Assembly (NCBI RefSeq): GCF_002197815.1
Contig: NZ_NIUB01000018.1
Span: 1-64,000, forward strand
Direction: 5' to 3'
Source: Pseudomonas oleovorans subsp. oleovorans
GTDB lineage: Bacteria; Pseudomonadota; Gammaproteobacteria; Pseudomonadales; Pseudomonadaceae
Length of the DNA: 64,000 nt
Part shown: piece after piece, positions 37,500-48,213 of the stretch
How positions within the stretch are numbered: the first letter of the stretch is position 1
Layout of the letters: the number at the start of each line of letters is the position of its first letter
Made by a program: the position numbers and the translations under genes
Notes under the pieces: model-generated
What the model saw: the letters and a program-made list of their open reading frames with translations, nothing else
Database searches by the model: none
What the model was told of the DNA's origin: nothing

Positions 37500-38701
37500 G
37501 CCGGCGCACCTTGCAGCCGCGCCACCGGCACCTCACGCACCGGCCAGTTCAGCGCGGCAGCCATCACACTCAGGCCAATGGCGATCTGCCAGACCAGGTC
37601 GTAGCTGCCAGTGGTGTCGTAGAGGTAGCCGCCCAGCCAGCCACCGAGGAAGGAACCGATCTGGTGGAACAGGAAGACGATACCGCCGAGCATCGACAGG
37701 TTGCGCACGCCGAACAGGGTCGCCACGGTACCGTTGGTAAGCGGCACGGTCGACAGCCACAGCAGGCCCATGGCGATACCGAACAGGTAGGCACTCCACT
37801 GCGTCAGCGGTGCCACCAAAAACAGCGTGATCACCACCCCACGCAGCAGATACAGCGCACTGAGCAGGCGCGGCTTGGACATGCGTCCACCGAGCCAGCC
37901 GGCGATGTAGGTGCCGAAGATATTGAACAGGCCGACCAGCGCCAGCACCGTGGTACCGGTCAACGCCGGCAGATGGTGATCGACCAGATAGGCCGGCAGG
38001 TGCACGGCGACGAATACCACCTGAAAGCCGCAGACGAAAAAGCCCAGCGCCAGCAGCCAGAAACCGGAGTGACTGGTGGCCTCACGCAGCGCTTCGACCA
38101 GCGTCTGCTGCGGACCATTGGTCACTGGTGGCGGCGTCTCCTTGATCATCGCCGCCAGCGGAATCATCAACGCCACCAGCAGCCCCAAGGCCAGCAGTGC
38201 TGCCGACCAGCCGAGCCAACCGATCAGACCGAGCGTGCCCGGCAGCATGGCGAATTGACCGAAGGAGCCGGCCGCCGCAGCGATGCCCATGGCCATGCTG
38301 CGCTTTTCCACCGGCACGGCGCGACCGACCACGCCGAGAATCACCGAGAACGACGTGCCGGACAGACCGATGCCGATCAGCAGACCTGCGCTCAGCGACA
38401 ACGACAGCGGCGAGTCGGCCATGCCCATGCACACCAGGCCCAGCACGTAGAGCACGCCGCCGATGACGATGGCCTTGCGCGCGCCGAAACGGTCGGCCAG
38501 CGCACCGGTGATCGGCTGGGCCAGACCCCAGATCAGGTTCTGCAGGGCGATGGCGAAGGCGAACACCTCACGGCCCCAGCCGAATTCCGCACTCATTGGC
38601 GGCAGGAACAGGCCGAAACCATGGCGCGTGCCGAGCGACAGCGCCAGGATCAGCGACGCGCCGAGCAGCAGCCAGGTGGTTGAACGCCATGTAGTTGTCA
38701 T
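37496..38701 (-). CDS. Major facilitator superfamily transporter
   Basis: 401 residues with about 12 helices. The loop 2-3 motif is GALADRFGARKAIVIGG, and the first helix ends at GTRHGFGLFLPPMSAEFGWG, which resembles OFA/oxalate-formate-like or monocarboxylate MFS members. The substrate is unknown. It lies 52 bases downstream of the marR gene and probably forms an operon with it. Confidence 0.87.
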   Translation of the reverse strand: MTTTWRSTTWLLLGASLILALSLGTRHGFGLFLPPMSAEFGWGREVFAFAIALQNLIWGLAQPITGALADRFGARKAIVIGGVLYVLGLVCMGMADSPLSLSLSAGLLIGIGLSGTSFSVILGVVGRAVPVEKRSMAMGIAAAAGSFGQFAMLPGTLGLIGWLGWSAALLALGLLVALMIPLAAMIKETPPPVTNGPQQTLVEALREATSHSGFWLLALGFFVCGFQVVFVAVHLPAYLVDHHLPALTGTTVLALVGLFNIFGTYIAGWLGGRMSKPRLLSALYLLRGVVITLFLVAPLTQWSAYLFGIAMGLLWLSTVPLTNGTVATLFGVRNLSMLGGIVFLFHQIGSFLGGWLGGYLYDTTGSYDLVWQIAIGLSVMAAALNWPVREVPVARLQGAPA

Positions 38702-38753
38702 CGGTATCTCCAGCGGACGGTCGCCTGCGACCGTGTAGGCAGTGATGCGGCCT

Positions 38754-39158
38754 TCAGGCCAGTTCTTCGAGCAGCCTCATCAGCTCGGCACGGCGATCTG
38801 CGCCTAACCGGGCATTGAGTTCACGCTGCACCTGTTCCCATAGTGGCAGCGCCTGTTCGATGCGTTGCAGGCCGGCTTCTGTGAGCCGTACCTCGCGAGC
38901 GCGCAAATCGCGCCCTTCTCCCAGTTGCACCAGCCCCTGTTCCTCCAGCACCCGCAGATTGCGCCCGAGCGTGCTGCGATCGAGCCCCATGGCGTCGGCG
39001 AGCAGGGAAATGCTCGGTTGACCGAGCCGCTGCACATGACGCAACAGGGAAAACTGCGCGGCACCGAGCCCGACGGCCGCGAGGGCATCGTCGTAACGGC
39101 GGGTGACACCACGGCTGGCGCGGCGCAGTTGGGTACAGAGACAGGAGGTCGGCAACAT
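38754..39158 (-). CDS. MarR-family transcriptional regulator
   Basis: 134 residues. The winged helix region is FSLLRHVQRLGQPSISLLAD, MGLDRSTLGRNLRVLEEQGL and LGEGRDLRAREVRLTEAGLQ. It lies directly upstream of the MFS gene on the same strand and probably represses that gene until a ligand arrives, as in many marR-efflux pairs; inferred. Confidence 0.88.
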   Translation of the reverse strand: MLPTSCLCTQLRRASRGVTRRYDDALAAVGLGAAQFSLLRHVQRLGQPSISLLADAMGLDRSTLGRNLRVLEEQGLVQLGEGRDLRAREVRLTEAGLQRIEQALPLWEQVQRELNARLGADRRAELMRLLEELA

Positions 39159-39231
39159 GGATACAGGTATATACCCGCATCAGCGATGGGCACTCATACA
39201 GTTGCCCACCGCCTCGCCATAACAGTTGAGG

Positions 39232-39963
39232 TCAGAGACTCAGGGCCAGCGTCAGGAGCACGGCGCACTCGGCCAGCTCGACCAGTGCACCGGCGGTATC
39301 TCCGGTGGTGCCGCCCAGGCGTAGCAGCAACGCGCGACGCAGCCAGACGAACAGCAGCAATGCCGTGGTCAACGCCAGCAGCCCCGCCCAGCCGAACAGC
39401 AGCATGCCCAGTAGATGCACGCCCAGCACCCAGGGCAGTTGCCCGCGCGGCAGATGATCGACCAGGGCCTGACCCAGCCCACCGGCCCGCACGTAGGGCG
39501 TGGTTGCCAGCAGCAACGGCAACAGGCTGCGCCCCAGCCAGGGCAGCAGCAACAGGTAGATGCCGTGCCCGGCCTGCAGGAGCGTGAACAATGTGGCGAA
39601 CTTGAGCAGTAACAGCAGCACCAGCACCACCACGGCGATAGGGCCGCTGCGCGGGTCCTTCATGATCGTCAGAGTGCGCTCGCGATCACCGAAACCGCCG
39701 ACCCAGGCATCAGCGGTATCGGCCAGGCCGTCCAGATGCAGACCGCCGCTCAACCCCACCCACAGCGCCAGAATGATCGCCGCCTGCAATAACGCCGGTG
39801 TCGGCCCCAACAACAGATGGGCGCCCCACAGCAGCAGACCGAGCAGCAGCCCCACTAACGGGTACCAAAGCAGCGAGCGCCCCACCTGCTCGGGGGTCGG
39901 CATGCCCGGCAGGCTGACCGGCAGACGAGTGAGGAACTGCAAGGCGATCAGCAACGCGATCAT
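39232..39963 (-). CDS. cobS: Adenosylcobinamide-GDP ribazoletransferase (cobalamin synthase)
   Basis: 243 residues, multi-spanning membrane protein. CobS signatures are FLTRLPV near the start, GLHLDGLADTADAWVGGF with its acidic motif, and RTLTIMKDPRSGPIAVV. It joins GDP-cobinamide and alpha-ribazole(-phosphate) as the last steps of cobalamin synthesis. ATG 39963 overlaps the stop of cobC (ATGA). It is the last gene of the cob operon. Confidence 0.92.
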   Translation of the reverse strand: MIALLIALQFLTRLPVSLPGMPTPEQVGRSLLWYPLVGLLLGLLLWGAHLLLGPTPALLQAAIILALWVGLSGGLHLDGLADTADAWVGGFGDRERTLTIMKDPRSGPIAVVVLVLLLLLKFATLFTLLQAGHGIYLLLLPWLGRSLLPLLLATTPYVRAGGLGQALVDHLPRGQLPWVLGVHLLGMLLFGWAGLLALTTALLLFVWLRRALLLRLGGTTGDTAGALVELAECAVLLTLALSL

Positions 39964-40532
39964 GGCAACTCCGCCAGTTGCCCATCGGCATCCAGGCGCA
40001 GACGAAAACGCTGGGCATAGCCGACGTTGACCTGCAGCAGATCCTGACGTGGCAGGCCGCGCGCACGCGCCAATAGCAGGCGCATCACACCGCCGTGAGT
40101 GATCAGCAGCAGCCGCTCTCCCGTGTGGCGCTGCTGCAAGCGCCGCAAGGCAGCCAGCACACGCGCCTCGAACTGCAGCAACGGCTCGCCATTAGGCGGC
40201 GTGAACGCATAGGGATCGGCCCAGAAGCGACCCAGCGCCTCAGCATCGCTGTCCATCAGCTGGGCAGCAGTGCGCCCTTCCCAATCACCGAAATGCAGCT
40301 CTTGCAGATCCGCCTCGAAGTGCAGCGGCAAGGCATTGGCCAGCGCGACTTCCTCGGCAAAACGCGCGCAGCGCTGCAGTGGCGAGCTGATCAGGCGATC
40401 CCAGGGGCCGGCGCCCTGCACCGCTGCGCGCAGTTGCGCCCAGCCCTGCTCGGTCAGCGCATCATCCAGGCTGCCACGCAGCCCACCGCCCAGCTCGGTT
40501 TCACCGTGACGCAGCAATTCCAGATGCAGCAT
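39960..40532 (-). CDS. cobC: Alpha-ribazole phosphatase (CobC-type, histidine phosphatase family)
   Basis: 190 residues. Histidine phosphatase motif LELLRHGETELGG (His with RHGE), then HFGDWEGRTAAQL with the Glu, and LLITHGGVMRLLLA with the second His. Length and its place between cobT and cobS fit removal of the 5'-phosphate of alpha-ribazole-5'-phosphate. TGATG and ATGA overlaps join it to both neighbours. Confidence 0.9.
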   Translation of the reverse strand: MLHLELLRHGETELGGGLRGSLDDALTEQGWAQLRAAVQGAGPWDRLISSPLQRCARFAEEVALANALPLHFEADLQELHFGDWEGRTAAQLMDSDAEALGRFWADPYAFTPPNGEPLLQFEARVLAALRRLQQRHTGERLLLITHGGVMRLLLARARGLPRQDLLQVNVGYAQRFRLRLDADGQLAELP

Positions 40533-41587
40533 CAGCTCGGCCTTTCGGCGACGGCCGCTTCGGCGAAGGTCGCCATCTGTCCGTGCAGGGCGCAGGCCAG
40601 GCGCAGCAACGGCACGGCCAATGCAGCACCACTGCCTTCACCCAGACGCAAGCCCAGCTCCAGTAGCGGCTCCGCTTCCAGCGCCTGCAGCACACGCACA
40701 TGACCGGGCTCGGCACCGTGATGGGCAAACAGCAGCCAGTCGCGGCAGCCAGGGTTCAGGCGCACGGCGAGCAAGGCCGCAACGCTGCAGATAAAGCCAT
40801 CGACCAATACCGCCATGCCTTGCTGCGCGGCGGCCAGGTAGGCGCCGGTGAGTGCAGCGATCTCAAATCCGCCCAGGTGGATCAGCGCCTGCAATGGCCC
40901 GTCGATCTGCGCCCGGTGCAGGGCCAACGCGGCATCGATCACCCGCGCCTTGTGCGCCACACCCGCGCCATCCAATCCAGTACCGGGCCCTGCCAGTTCG
41001 CTCGCCGGGCAATCCAACAGCCAGCAGGCCAGCGCTGCCGCCGCAGTGGTATTGCCGATGCCCATCTCGCCACCGACGAACAGATCACAACCAACGGCAC
41101 GCGCGCGTTGGATGCTGTCGCGGCCAGCTTCCAGGCAAATCATCGCCTGGGCCAGGGTCATGGCCGGATCACGGGCGAAGTTCTGCGTACCGGCACCGAC
41201 CTGCAGATGACGCACGCCTGGCAGCGGCGGCAAGGGTGCGGCAGTACCCAGGTCGATCACCTCGAGCGCCGCATCCAACTGACGCGCGAGCACACTGATC
41301 GCCGCACCGCCAGTGACGAAGTTGGCCAGCATCTGCCCCGTCACCGCTTGCGGATAGGCGGAAATGCCCTCGGCCACCACGCCATGGTCACCGGCAAAGA
41401 TGGCGATCCACAGCTTGTCCAGGCTCGGCCGCTCGCGCCCCTGCAGCGCTGCCAAGTGAATAGCCAGTGCTTCCAAGCGGCCGAGCGAACCCGTGGGTTT
41501 GGTCAACTGCTGTTGCCGCGTTTCGGCCTTGGCCCTTGCAACATGATCGAGCGGCTGACACGGCCCTTGCCACCATTGCAGACTCAT
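40532..41587 (-). CDS. cobT: Nicotinate-nucleotide-dimethylbenzimidazole phosphoribosyltransferase
   Basis: 351 residues. [29 protein letters not shown] [36 protein letters not shown] and the C-terminal [10 protein letters not shown] match CobT, including the catalytic Glu region GEMGIGN. It makes alpha-ribazole phosphate from the base supplied by BluB. Starts by ATGA overlap with cobU. Confidence 0.94.
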   Translation of the reverse strand: MSLQWWQGPCQPLDHVARAKAETRQQQLTKPTGSLGRLEALAIHLAALQGRERPSLDKLWIAIFAGDHGVVAEGISAYPQAVTGQMLANFVTGGAAISVLARQLDAALEVIDLGTAAPLPPLPGVRHLQVGAGTQNFARDPAMTLAQAMICLEAGRDSIQRARAVGCDLFVGGEMGIGNTTAAAALACWLLDCPASELAGPGTGLDGAGVAHKARVIDAALALHRAQIDGPLQALIHLGGFEIAALTGAYLAAAQQGMAVLVDGFICSVAALLAVRLNPGCRDWLLFAHHGAEPGHVRVLQALEAEPLLELGLRLGEGSGAALAVPLLRLACALHGQMATFAEAAVAERPS

Positions 41588-42111
41588 AACGCATCCCCCT
41601 TGAGCACCATGGGCAGCCCGGCCACGGTGAACAGCACACGCTGGCTGCGCTCGGCCAGCGCCTGGTGCAGCCAGCCGGCCTCATCGACATAACGGCGAGT
41701 CAGCTCGCCCAGCGGCACCACGCCCAGCCCGGTTTCGTTGCTGACCAACAGGATGCGTCCTGGCAACCCATCCACACAACCGAGCAACAGCTCGCGCTCA
41801 GCCTCAAGCCGCGCCGAATCCTCCAGCATCAGTAGATTGGTCAGCCACAGGGTCAGGCAGTCCACCAACAGGCAACGACCGGGCGCAGCCTGTTCGCGCA
41901 GCACACGGGCCAGCGCCAGCGGCTCCTCGACCAACGCCCAGTGCGCCGGGCGACGCGCGCGATGCTGAGCGACGCGCGCATTCATCTCGCCATCGAGCGG
42001 CTGGCTGGTGGCAATGTAGACGACCTCCAACCCGGACTCGTCGGCCAGCTTCTCGGCCAGCCGGCTCTTGCCGGAACGAGCACCGCCGAGGATCAATTCA
42101 AGCATCTTCAC
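41584..42111 (-). CDS. cobU: Adenosylcobinamide kinase / adenosylcobinamide-phosphate guanylyltransferase
   Basis: 175 residues. P-loop [20 protein letters not shown], the [13 protein letters not shown] region and a Thr/Asp-rich [13 protein letters not shown] match CobU/CobP. It phosphorylates adenosylcobinamide and attaches GMP. Overlaps cobT by four bases; 52 bases separate it from cobQ upstream, with a short GGTGCGCACAGCGCACC-like palindrome in between. Confidence 0.93.
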   Translation of the reverse strand: MKMLELILGGARSGKSRLAEKLADESGLEVVYIATSQPLDGEMNARVAQHRARRPAHWALVEEPLALARVLREQAAPGRCLLVDCLTLWLTNLLMLEDSARLEAERELLLGCVDGLPGRILLVSNETGLGVVPLGELTRRYVDEAGWLHQALAERSQRVLFTVAGLPMVLKGDAL

Positions 42112-42163
42112 TCCGTAGGGTGCGCTGTGCGCACCATTTCAAAACCTGCGGCTGCCGCGCGCC

Positions 42164-43615
42164 CTACCCCAGGCCGCAAAGCGCCTTGAGTTTTTCGGTA
42201 TCCAGGTGCAATTCCACCTGATCGGCCAGGCGTTCGATATCGCGCTCGCGCAGCGCCTGGTAATCCACCGTCTGCACCTCACGCAGCCCGGCCCAGCGCA
42301 ACAACACGGCGAGCGCCGAGGGTTGCTCGAACAGGCCATGCAAGTAAGTAGCAAGCACCTGCCCATCGGCGCTGAGGCCCCCGTCACTGCGGCCGTCATC
42401 GAGTTGCACGGCGCCGTTGAGGCCCGGACCACGACTGACGCCGGCATGAATCTCGTAGCCGCTGACATCAGCCTGCTCCAGGCACAGCCGACCGCGGACG
42501 TTACGCAGCTGTTTTTCCGGCTCAAGCAGCGTCTCGAAATCCAGCAGGCCGAGGCCCTCGCTGCTGCCGGCAGCGCCTTCCAGGCCATGCGGGTCGTGAA
42601 TCTGCCGGCCGAGCATCTGCAGGCCGCCACAAATACCCAGAACCTTGCCGCCGTATCGCAGGTGGCGGGCAATGGCGGCGTCCCAGCCCTGCTCGCGCAG
42701 CCGTGCGAGATCGGCGCGCACGCTCTTGGAGCCGGGCAGGATGATCAGATCCGCCGGGGGAATGGCTTGCCCCGGCCCGACGAAGGTCAGCTGCACCTGT
42801 GGGTGCAGGCGCAACGGATCGAAATCGGTGTGGTTGCTGATGCGCGGTAATACTGGCACCACCACGCGCAAGGCCTGTTCGTCCTTGGCCTGCTGGCGGG
42901 TATCGACGGCGTCTTCGGCTTCCAGGTGGAAATCCATCAGATACGGCAGCACGCCGAGCACCGGCTTGCCGGTACGCTGCTCGAGCCAGTCCAACCCCGG
43001 TTTGAGCAACGCAATGTCACCCCGAAAGCGATTGATCACGAAGCCCTGGACACGCGCCTGCTCGCTCGGGCTGAGTAGTTCCAGGGTGCCGACCAGATGG
43101 GCGAACACGCCGCCCTTGTCGATATCGGCAATCAGAATCACCGGGCAATCCACCGCTTCGGCGAAGCCCATGTTGGCGATGTCGCCGGCGCGCAGGTTGA
43201 TCTCGGCGGGCGAGCCGGCGCCTTCGACCAGCACCAGTTCATGGCGCTCCAGCAACCGTGCATGGGATTCCAGTACCGCTGCCATGGCCACCGGCTTGTA
43301 GCCGTGATAGGTCAGCGCCTGCATGTTGCCGATGGCGCGACCGTGGATGATCACCTGGGCACCCATGTCGCTGTTGGGCTTGAGCAGCACCGGGTTCATG
43401 TCGGTGTGCGGCTCCAGGCCGGCGGCCTGTGCCTGCACCGCCTGCGCGCGGCCGATCTCGCCGCCGTCGGCGGTCACGGCGGAATTGAGTGCCATGTTCT
43501 GTGGTTTGAACGGTGCCACGGAAATGCCCTGGCGCCGCGCCCAGCGGCACAGTGCCGTCACCAGCGTGCTCTTGCCGGCGTCGGAGGTGGTGCCCTGCAC
43601 CATCAAGGTCGGCAT
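42164..43615 (-). CDS. cobQ: Cobyric acid synthase, glutamine-hydrolysing
   Basis: 483 residues from ATG 43615, which overlaps the stop of the preceding gene (TGATG). An ATP-site segment [18 protein letters not shown], then [21 protein letters not shown] and [15 protein letters not shown]; the class I glutaminase half has [13 protein letters not shown] with the nucleophile Cys. It amidates adenosylcobyrinate a,c-diamide at four positions. Confidence 0.94.
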   Translation of the reverse strand: MPTLMVQGTTSDAGKSTLVTALCRWARRQGISVAPFKPQNMALNSAVTADGGEIGRAQAVQAQAAGLEPHTDMNPVLLKPNSDMGAQVIIHGRAIGNMQALTYHGYKPVAMAAVLESHARLLERHELVLVEGAGSPAEINLRAGDIANMGFAEAVDCPVILIADIDKGGVFAHLVGTLELLSPSEQARVQGFVINRFRGDIALLKPGLDWLEQRTGKPVLGVLPYLMDFHLEAEDAVDTRQQAKDEQALRVVVPVLPRISNHTDFDPLRLHPQVQLTFVGPGQAIPPADLIILPGSKSVRADLARLREQGWDAAIARHLRYGGKVLGICGGLQMLGRQIHDPHGLEGAAGSSEGLGLLDFETLLEPEKQLRNVRGRLCLEQADVSGYEIHAGVSRGPGLNGAVQLDDGRSDGGLSADGQVLATYLHGLFEQPSALAVLLRWAGLREVQTVDYQALRERDIERLADQVELHLDTEKLKALCGLG

Positions 43616-44625
43616 CAGGGCGTTTCCTCGAGGTTCGCCAGCATCGGCGCGCACTCAAGCAGCCCCTGCTCCAGACGCAACCAGCCACATTCGTCGGCCG
43701 GCAGGCCGAAGCGCAGGCTGTCCAGCTCGGCGAACAGCCGCACCAGAATGCCGCGCCGCGCCAGCAGCTCGGCGCAGGGCACGGCGCGACGGGTGCAGCA
43801 GAACTGGAACAGCGATGAGCCACCGGTCGACGGCAAGCCACAGTCACGCAGCAGCGCCTTGAGGCGCTCGCCGTCAGCCAGCAGGCGCTCACGCTGGCGG
43901 CGCTGCCCCTCACCATCGACCAACAAGCTGAGCGCCACGCTGCGCGCCGGGCCGCTGACGGCCCAGGGCCCGAGCAGCGCCTCCAGCTCATCCAGCAAGG
44001 CCTGTGCGGCCAGGACAAAGCCCAGACGCAGACCGGCCAGGCCGAAGAACTTGCCGAACGAGCGCAGCACGATCAGCCCCGGCATGTCGCTGTAGGCGGC
44101 CAGGCTGTGCTCCGGCGTGCAATCGATGAAGGCTTCGTCGACCACCAGCCAGCCGCCGCGCTCGGCCAGTTCATTGTGCCAGTCGAGCAGGCGCGCCGGC
44201 TCGATCAGGCGGCCGGTCGGATTGTTCGGGTTGACCACCAGCAACACATCCAGGTGCGGCAGCGCGCGATGCACCGAACCCTCACTGAGTTTGGTGACAC
44301 GATGGCCTTCACGACGCCAGGCCGCGGCGTGCTCGGCGTAAGTGGGCGCGATGATGCCGACGCTGGCATTGCGGCGCAGACGTGGCAGAGTCTGGATCGC
44401 CGCTTGCGAACCGGCTACCGGCAGCAGGCTGACGGCGCCGTAGTAGTCGCGCGCCGCCTGCTCCAGGCCGTCATCCGCCTCAGGCAGGCGCGCCCAGGCA
44501 GCCCCCGGTACAACCGGCAGATCCCAGCCGTAGGGCGCGACACCGGTGGACAGATCCAGCCAGTCCTCCAGGGGGATGCCGTAGCGCTGCGCGGCGGCGC
44601 GCAGTCGACCTCCATGCTCAAGCAA
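43615..44625 (-). CDS. cobD: Threonine-phosphate decarboxylase (L-threonine-O-3-phosphate)
   Basis: 336 residues, class I PLP aminotransferase fold. [11 protein letters not shown] at the start, [21 protein letters not shown] and the Schiff-base Lys in [18 protein letters not shown]. It provides aminopropanol phosphate for the nucleotide-loop linker. Overlaps cbiB by 8 bases and cobQ by 1. In Pseudomonas nomenclature it is also called CobC. Confidence 0.92.
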   Translation of the reverse strand: MLEHGGRLRAAAQRYGIPLEDWLDLSTGVAPYGWDLPVVPGAAWARLPEADDGLEQAARDYYGAVSLLPVAGSQAAIQTLPRLRRNASVGIIAPTYAEHAAAWRREGHRVTKLSEGSVHRALPHLDVLLVVNPNNPTGRLIEPARLLDWHNELAERGGWLVVDEAFIDCTPEHSLAAYSDMPGLIVLRSFGKFFGLAGLRLGFVLAAQALLDELEALLGPWAVSGPARSVALSLLVDGEGQRRQRERLLADGERLKALLRDCGLPSTGGSSLFQFCCTRRAVPCAELLARRGILVRLFAELDSLRFGLPADECGWLRLEQGLLECAPMLANLEETP

Positions 44626-45526
44626 CCCAAACCTCCCACAGCGTCAGAATCACCAACCACAAACCCACGCCAGCGACGACCCGATTCATTGCCCGCTCGA
44701 TATCCCGTGCCTGCGGCGGCGGGCCTTCGCCCAGTTGCGGGCGCTCATGCCGCTCGCCGTGATACTCCGCCGCGCCGCCCAGGCTTACACCCAAACTGCC
44801 TGCGCCAGACGCCATTACCGGGCCGGCATTGGGACTGTCCCACAAGGGTGCCTGCCTACGCCAGCAGCGCAGCGCCAGAGCCGTACGCCCAAGCAGTGCA
44901 TAGGTCAGCGCCACCAGGCGCGCCGGGATGTAATTGAGCAGGTCATCGATCTTCGCCGCCGCCCAGCCAAAGCGCTCGAAGCGTTCGTTGCGGTAACCCC
45001 ACATGGCGTCGAGGGTATTGCTCAGGCGGTACAGCACGACGCCGGGGGCACCGGCGACGATGAACCAGAACAAGGCGGCGAATACCGCATCGGAGCCATT
45101 CTCCAGCACCGACTCGGTGCCGGCGCGAGCCACACCGGTGGCATCCAGTTCGGCGGTATTGCGGCTGACCATCCAGCCGACGCGCTCGCGCGCCAGGGCC
45201 AGGTCGCCCAGACGCAGCGCGCGGGCCACCGGCTGTGCGTGCTCATACAGGCTGCGCAGGCCAAGGGCGAAGTACAGGGCGAAGATCTCCACCGCCCAGC
45301 CAAACGAGCTGACCTGCACCAGCAGCCAGGTGATGAAGGTCAGCGGCAGCACTGCCAGGCACCAGGCCGTCACGCCATGGCTGCGCCAGCCACCACCAGC
45401 GGGATTGAAACGCTGCTCCAGGCGCCCGGCCAGGCGGCCGAAGGCGACCAGCGGATGCGCGCGGCGTGGCTCGCCCAGCACGGCATCCAGCGCCACGCCG
45501 GCACAGGTGATCAGCGCCAGGCTCAT
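44618..45526 (-). CDS. cbiB: Adenosylcobinamide-phosphate synthase (CbiB/CobD)
   Basis: 302 residues, membrane protein with five or so helices. [21 protein letters not shown] at the start, [20 protein letters not shown] and [21 protein letters not shown] are the conserved blocks of this family. It joins aminopropanol phosphate to cobyric acid. Separated by 3 bases from bluB upstream and overlapping cobD downstream. Confidence 0.93.
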   Translation of the reverse strand: MSLALITCAGVALDAVLGEPRRAHPLVAFGRLAGRLEQRFNPAGGGWRSHGVTAWCLAVLPLTFITWLLVQVSSFGWAVEIFALYFALGLRSLYEHAQPVARALRLGDLALARERVGWMVSRNTAELDATGVARAGTESVLENGSDAVFAALFWFIVAGAPGVVLYRLSNTLDAMWGYRNERFERFGWAAAKIDDLLNYIPARLVALTYALLGRTALALRCWRRQAPLWDSPNAGPVMASGAGSLGVSLGGAAEYHGERHERPQLGEGPPPQARDIERAMNRVVAGVGLWLVILTLWEVWVA

Positions 45527-45529
45527 CGT

Positions 45530-46183
45530 TCACTCACCAGAGGATCCCCATCGATTCTCGAACAGCAATTCGGACAGCGGCCGGGGCGTGGCCCAGCCCT
45601 CTTCCACCAGCATCGGTTTCTCGTAGAAGGCGTGCACCGGCCCCAGGCACAGCAGCGCCACCGGCTTGCTGCCAGCCGGCATGTCCAGCAGCCCGGCCAG
45701 CGCCTCGGGGTCGAACAACGACACCCAGCCCAGGCCCAGCCCTTCGGCCCGCGCGGCCAGCCACAGATTCTGAATGGCGCAGGCCACCGAAGCCATATCC
45801 ATTTCCGGCAACGTGCGTCGCCCGAAGACATGCGCCTCGCGCCCCTCCATCAGCGCCACCGCCAGCAGCTCGGCGCAATCGCGGATGCCTTCGACCTTGA
45901 GCCGCATGAACTCATCCGAACGCTCGCCCAGGGCTTCGGCGGTGCGAACGCGCTCCGCCTCCACCAACGCATGGGCCGCCTCACGCAATTGCGGATCGCT
46001 GATACGAAGAAAGCGCCACGGCTGCATCAGGCCGACGCTGGGCGCATGGTGCGCCGCTTCGAGCAGTCGCGCCAACACCTCGGCAGGCACCTGTCCGCCA
46101 ACGAAGTGGCGCATGTCGCGGCGCTCGGCGATGGCGCGGTACACCGCCGCACGCTCTGCTGGAGTGAAGGCATGCTCGCTCAT
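45530..46183 (-). CDS. bluB: 5,6-dimethylbenzimidazole synthase
   Basis: 217 residues, nitroreductase-like flavin fold: VYRAIAERRDMRHFVGGQVP (FMN phosphate-binding Arg residues), HHAPSVGLMQPWRFLRI and GWVSLFDPEALAGLLDMPAG. BluB fragments reduced FMN with oxygen to make the lower ligand of cobalamin, so synthesis here requires air. ATG 46183 overlaps the cobB stop (ATGA). Confidence 0.92.
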   Translation of the reverse strand: MSEHAFTPAERAAVYRAIAERRDMRHFVGGQVPAEVLARLLEAAHHAPSVGLMQPWRFLRISDPQLREAAHALVEAERVRTAEALGERSDEFMRLKVEGIRDCAELLAVALMEGREAHVFGRRTLPEMDMASVACAIQNLWLAARAEGLGLGWVSLFDPEALAGLLDMPAGSKPVALLCLGPVHAFYEKPMLVEEGWATPRPLSELLFENRWGSSGE

Positions 46184-47472
46184 GGACGCAGCAGCGCAGC
46201 GGCCGCCTCCGGATTGGACGGCAGATAGAAGTGGATATAGCTGGCCGTCAGTCGCCCCAAACGATACACCGCCTCGGCCACCGGCTTGCCGTTCGGGCAG
46301 CGGCCGAGCGTCAGAGGCTGCAATGGACTCTCCAGGCGCGAGTGGTGGTAACTGTGGCCGCGCAACTCGCCTTCCGGCAGTGTCACTTCCTGCAGGGCCA
46401 GTGCCGTCAGCCGTGGCTGCAAAGCCGCACTGCCGCTGAGCAGGCCAAGCATGCGGCCACTGCCGCCCTGCTTGTCGCGCAGCTCATCGAGCAAATAGAG
46501 CATGCCGCCACACTCGGCGAGCAGTGGCTTGCCGGCCTGGTGATGGGCACGGATCGCCGTAGCCATGGCCTGATTGCCCTCCAGCTCTGCCAGGTACAGC
46601 TCGGGATAACCGCCAGGCAAGTAGAGACTGTCCACGTCCGGCAGCGCTTGATCGGTCAGCGGCGAGAAATAGCGCAGCTCAGCCCCCAGTGCCTGCAGCA
46701 GGTCGAGATTGGCCTGATAAAGGAAGGCGAACGCGGCATCGCACGCCACACCGATGCGCACACCGTTGAGCAAGGGCGCAGGTTCGTCGATCTGCGGCGC
46801 AGCGAAGCTCACCGCCGGCGGTAGATCGACATCGGCGCTGGCCGCCAAGGCATCGGCGGCGGCGTCCAGGCGTGCATCCAGATCGGCCAGCTCAGCTGCC
46901 TGCACCAGGCCCAGATGCCGACTCGGCAACTCCACCGCGGCACTGCGCGGCAAGGCGCCGAACCAGCGAATGGTCGATGGCAAGGCATCGCGCAGAATAT
47001 CGCCATGGCGCGTACTGGCGACGCGGTTGCCGAGCACTCCGGCAAACGGCAGATCCGGCTGGAAGGTGGCCAGGCCATGAGCCAGGGCGCCAAAGGTCTG
47101 GGCCATGGCCGCACCGTCGATCACGCCCAGCACCGGCACGCCGAAGTGACGGGCCAAATCGGCCGCCGACGGTTTGCCGTCGAACAAACCCATGACCCCT
47201 TCGATCAGGATCAGATCGGCCTCGCCCGCGGCCTGCCACAACAGCCGGCGGCTCTCCGCCTCACCCACCATGGCCAGGTCGAGCTGGTACACCGGCGCGC
47301 CGCTGGCACGGGCATGGATCATCGGATCGAGAAAGTCCGGGCCGCACTTGAACACCCGCACCCGACGCCCTTGACGCGTATGCAGGCGCGCCAGCGCGGC
47401 GGTGACGGTGGTCTTACCCTGACCCGAAGCCGGCGCAGCAATCAGCAGCGCCGGGCAGTGACGTGCTTCCAT
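46180..47472 (-). CDS. cobB: Cobyrinate a,c-diamide synthase
   Basis: 430 residues from ATG 47472 (MEARHCPALLIAAPASGQGK); the codon before it is TTG and is not needed. It has the P-loop ASGQGKTTVTAAL, FKCGPDFLDPMIH, VEGVMGLFDGK and the class I glutaminase nucleophile in LLAECGGMLYLLDEL. It amidates hydrogenobyrinate or cobyrinate at a and c. TGATG overlap with cobO. Confidence 0.93.
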   Translation of the reverse strand: MEARHCPALLIAAPASGQGKTTVTAALARLHTRQGRRVRVFKCGPDFLDPMIHARASGAPVYQLDLAMVGEAESRRLLWQAAGEADLILIEGVMGLFDGKPSAADLARHFGVPVLGVIDGAAMAQTFGALAHGLATFQPDLPFAGVLGNRVASTRHGDILRDALPSTIRWFGALPRSAAVELPSRHLGLVQAAELADLDARLDAAADALAASADVDLPPAVSFAAPQIDEPAPLLNGVRIGVACDAAFAFLYQANLDLLQALGAELRYFSPLTDQALPDVDSLYLPGGYPELYLAELEGNQAMATAIRAHHQAGKPLLAECGGMLYLLDELRDKQGGSGRMLGLLSGSAALQPRLTALALQEVTLPEGELRGHSYHHSRLESPLQPLTLGRCPNGKPVAEAVYRLGRLTASYIHFYLPSNPEAAAALLRP

Positions 47473-48083
47473 CAAAATTCGATGCCCTTCTGCGCCTTCA
47501 CCCCGGACTTGAACGCATGCTTGACCAGGCTCATCTCGGTGACCGTGTCAGCCGCCTCGATCATCCCCGGCAACGCGCCACGGCCGGTCACCACCACGTG
47601 CTGCAACAGCGGCCGCGCCTCGATATCGGCCAGCACCGGCTCCAGTTCGAGATAGCCGTGCTTGAGTGCGATGTTCAGCTCGTCCAGCACCACCAGGCCG
47701 ACGGTTTCGTCACTGAGCAGACGCCGGGCGACCGCCCAGGCTGCCTGCGCCTTGGCGATGTCGCGCTGACGATCCTGGGTTTCCCAGGTGAAGCCTTCAC
47801 CCATCACGTGATAGCTGACTTCCTCGGGGAAACGGCGGAAGAAGGTTTCTTCACCAGTGCTGGCCGCGCCCTTGATGAACTGCACCACGCCGACCTTGAG
47901 GCCATGACCGAGGGCACGCGCGACCATGCCGAAGGCGCTGCTGCTCTTGCCCTTGCCATTGCCGCTGTGCACCAGCAACAGGCCGTATTGGTCCTGGGCC
48001 TGGGCGATCTTCTCGTCGATCAGGGCTTTCTTGCGCTGCATGCGCGCCTTGTGGCGGGCATCGCGCTCGGTGGACTCGCTCAT
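47472..48083 (-). CDS. cobO: Cob(I)yrinic acid a,c-diamide adenosyltransferase
   Basis: 203 residues from ATG 48083 (MSESTERDARHKARMQRKKA) with CAGGAGC upstream. P-loop LLLVHSGNGKGKSSSAFGMV, QFIKGAASTGEETFFRRFPE, and VVLDELNIALKHGYL with the acidic residues of the family. Adenosylates the corrin. First gene of the cob operon, so the riboswitch upstream controls all ten genes. Confidence 0.94.
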   Translation of the reverse strand: MSESTERDARHKARMQRKKALIDEKIAQAQDQYGLLLVHSGNGKGKSSSAFGMVARALGHGLKVGVVQFIKGAASTGEETFFRRFPEEVSYHVMGEGFTWETQDRQRDIAKAQAAWAVARRLLSDETVGLVVLDELNIALKHGYLELEPVLADIEARPLLQHVVVTGRGALPGMIEAADTVTEMSLVKHAFKSGVKAQKGIEF

Positions 48084-48213
48084 GCTGTGCTCCTGTACGT
48101 CAGGCACCCGCGCCGCCTGTTCATCGAACAGTACGAACGGCAATGAGGAAGAATCGCGATGATCCGCACGCACTCATCCAGGCGCCAATGGCTGGTCAGG
48201 CGAGCGGAAGACG

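Noticed and set aside
37187..38683. 498-residue open frame opposite the MFS gene
   Set aside because: Low-complexity His/Gln/Arg-rich product without a start signal; mirror image of a real transporter gene.
44735..46228. 497-residue open frame opposite cbiB and bluB
   Set aside because: Shadow of two conserved genes; composition typical of reverse-strand artefacts.
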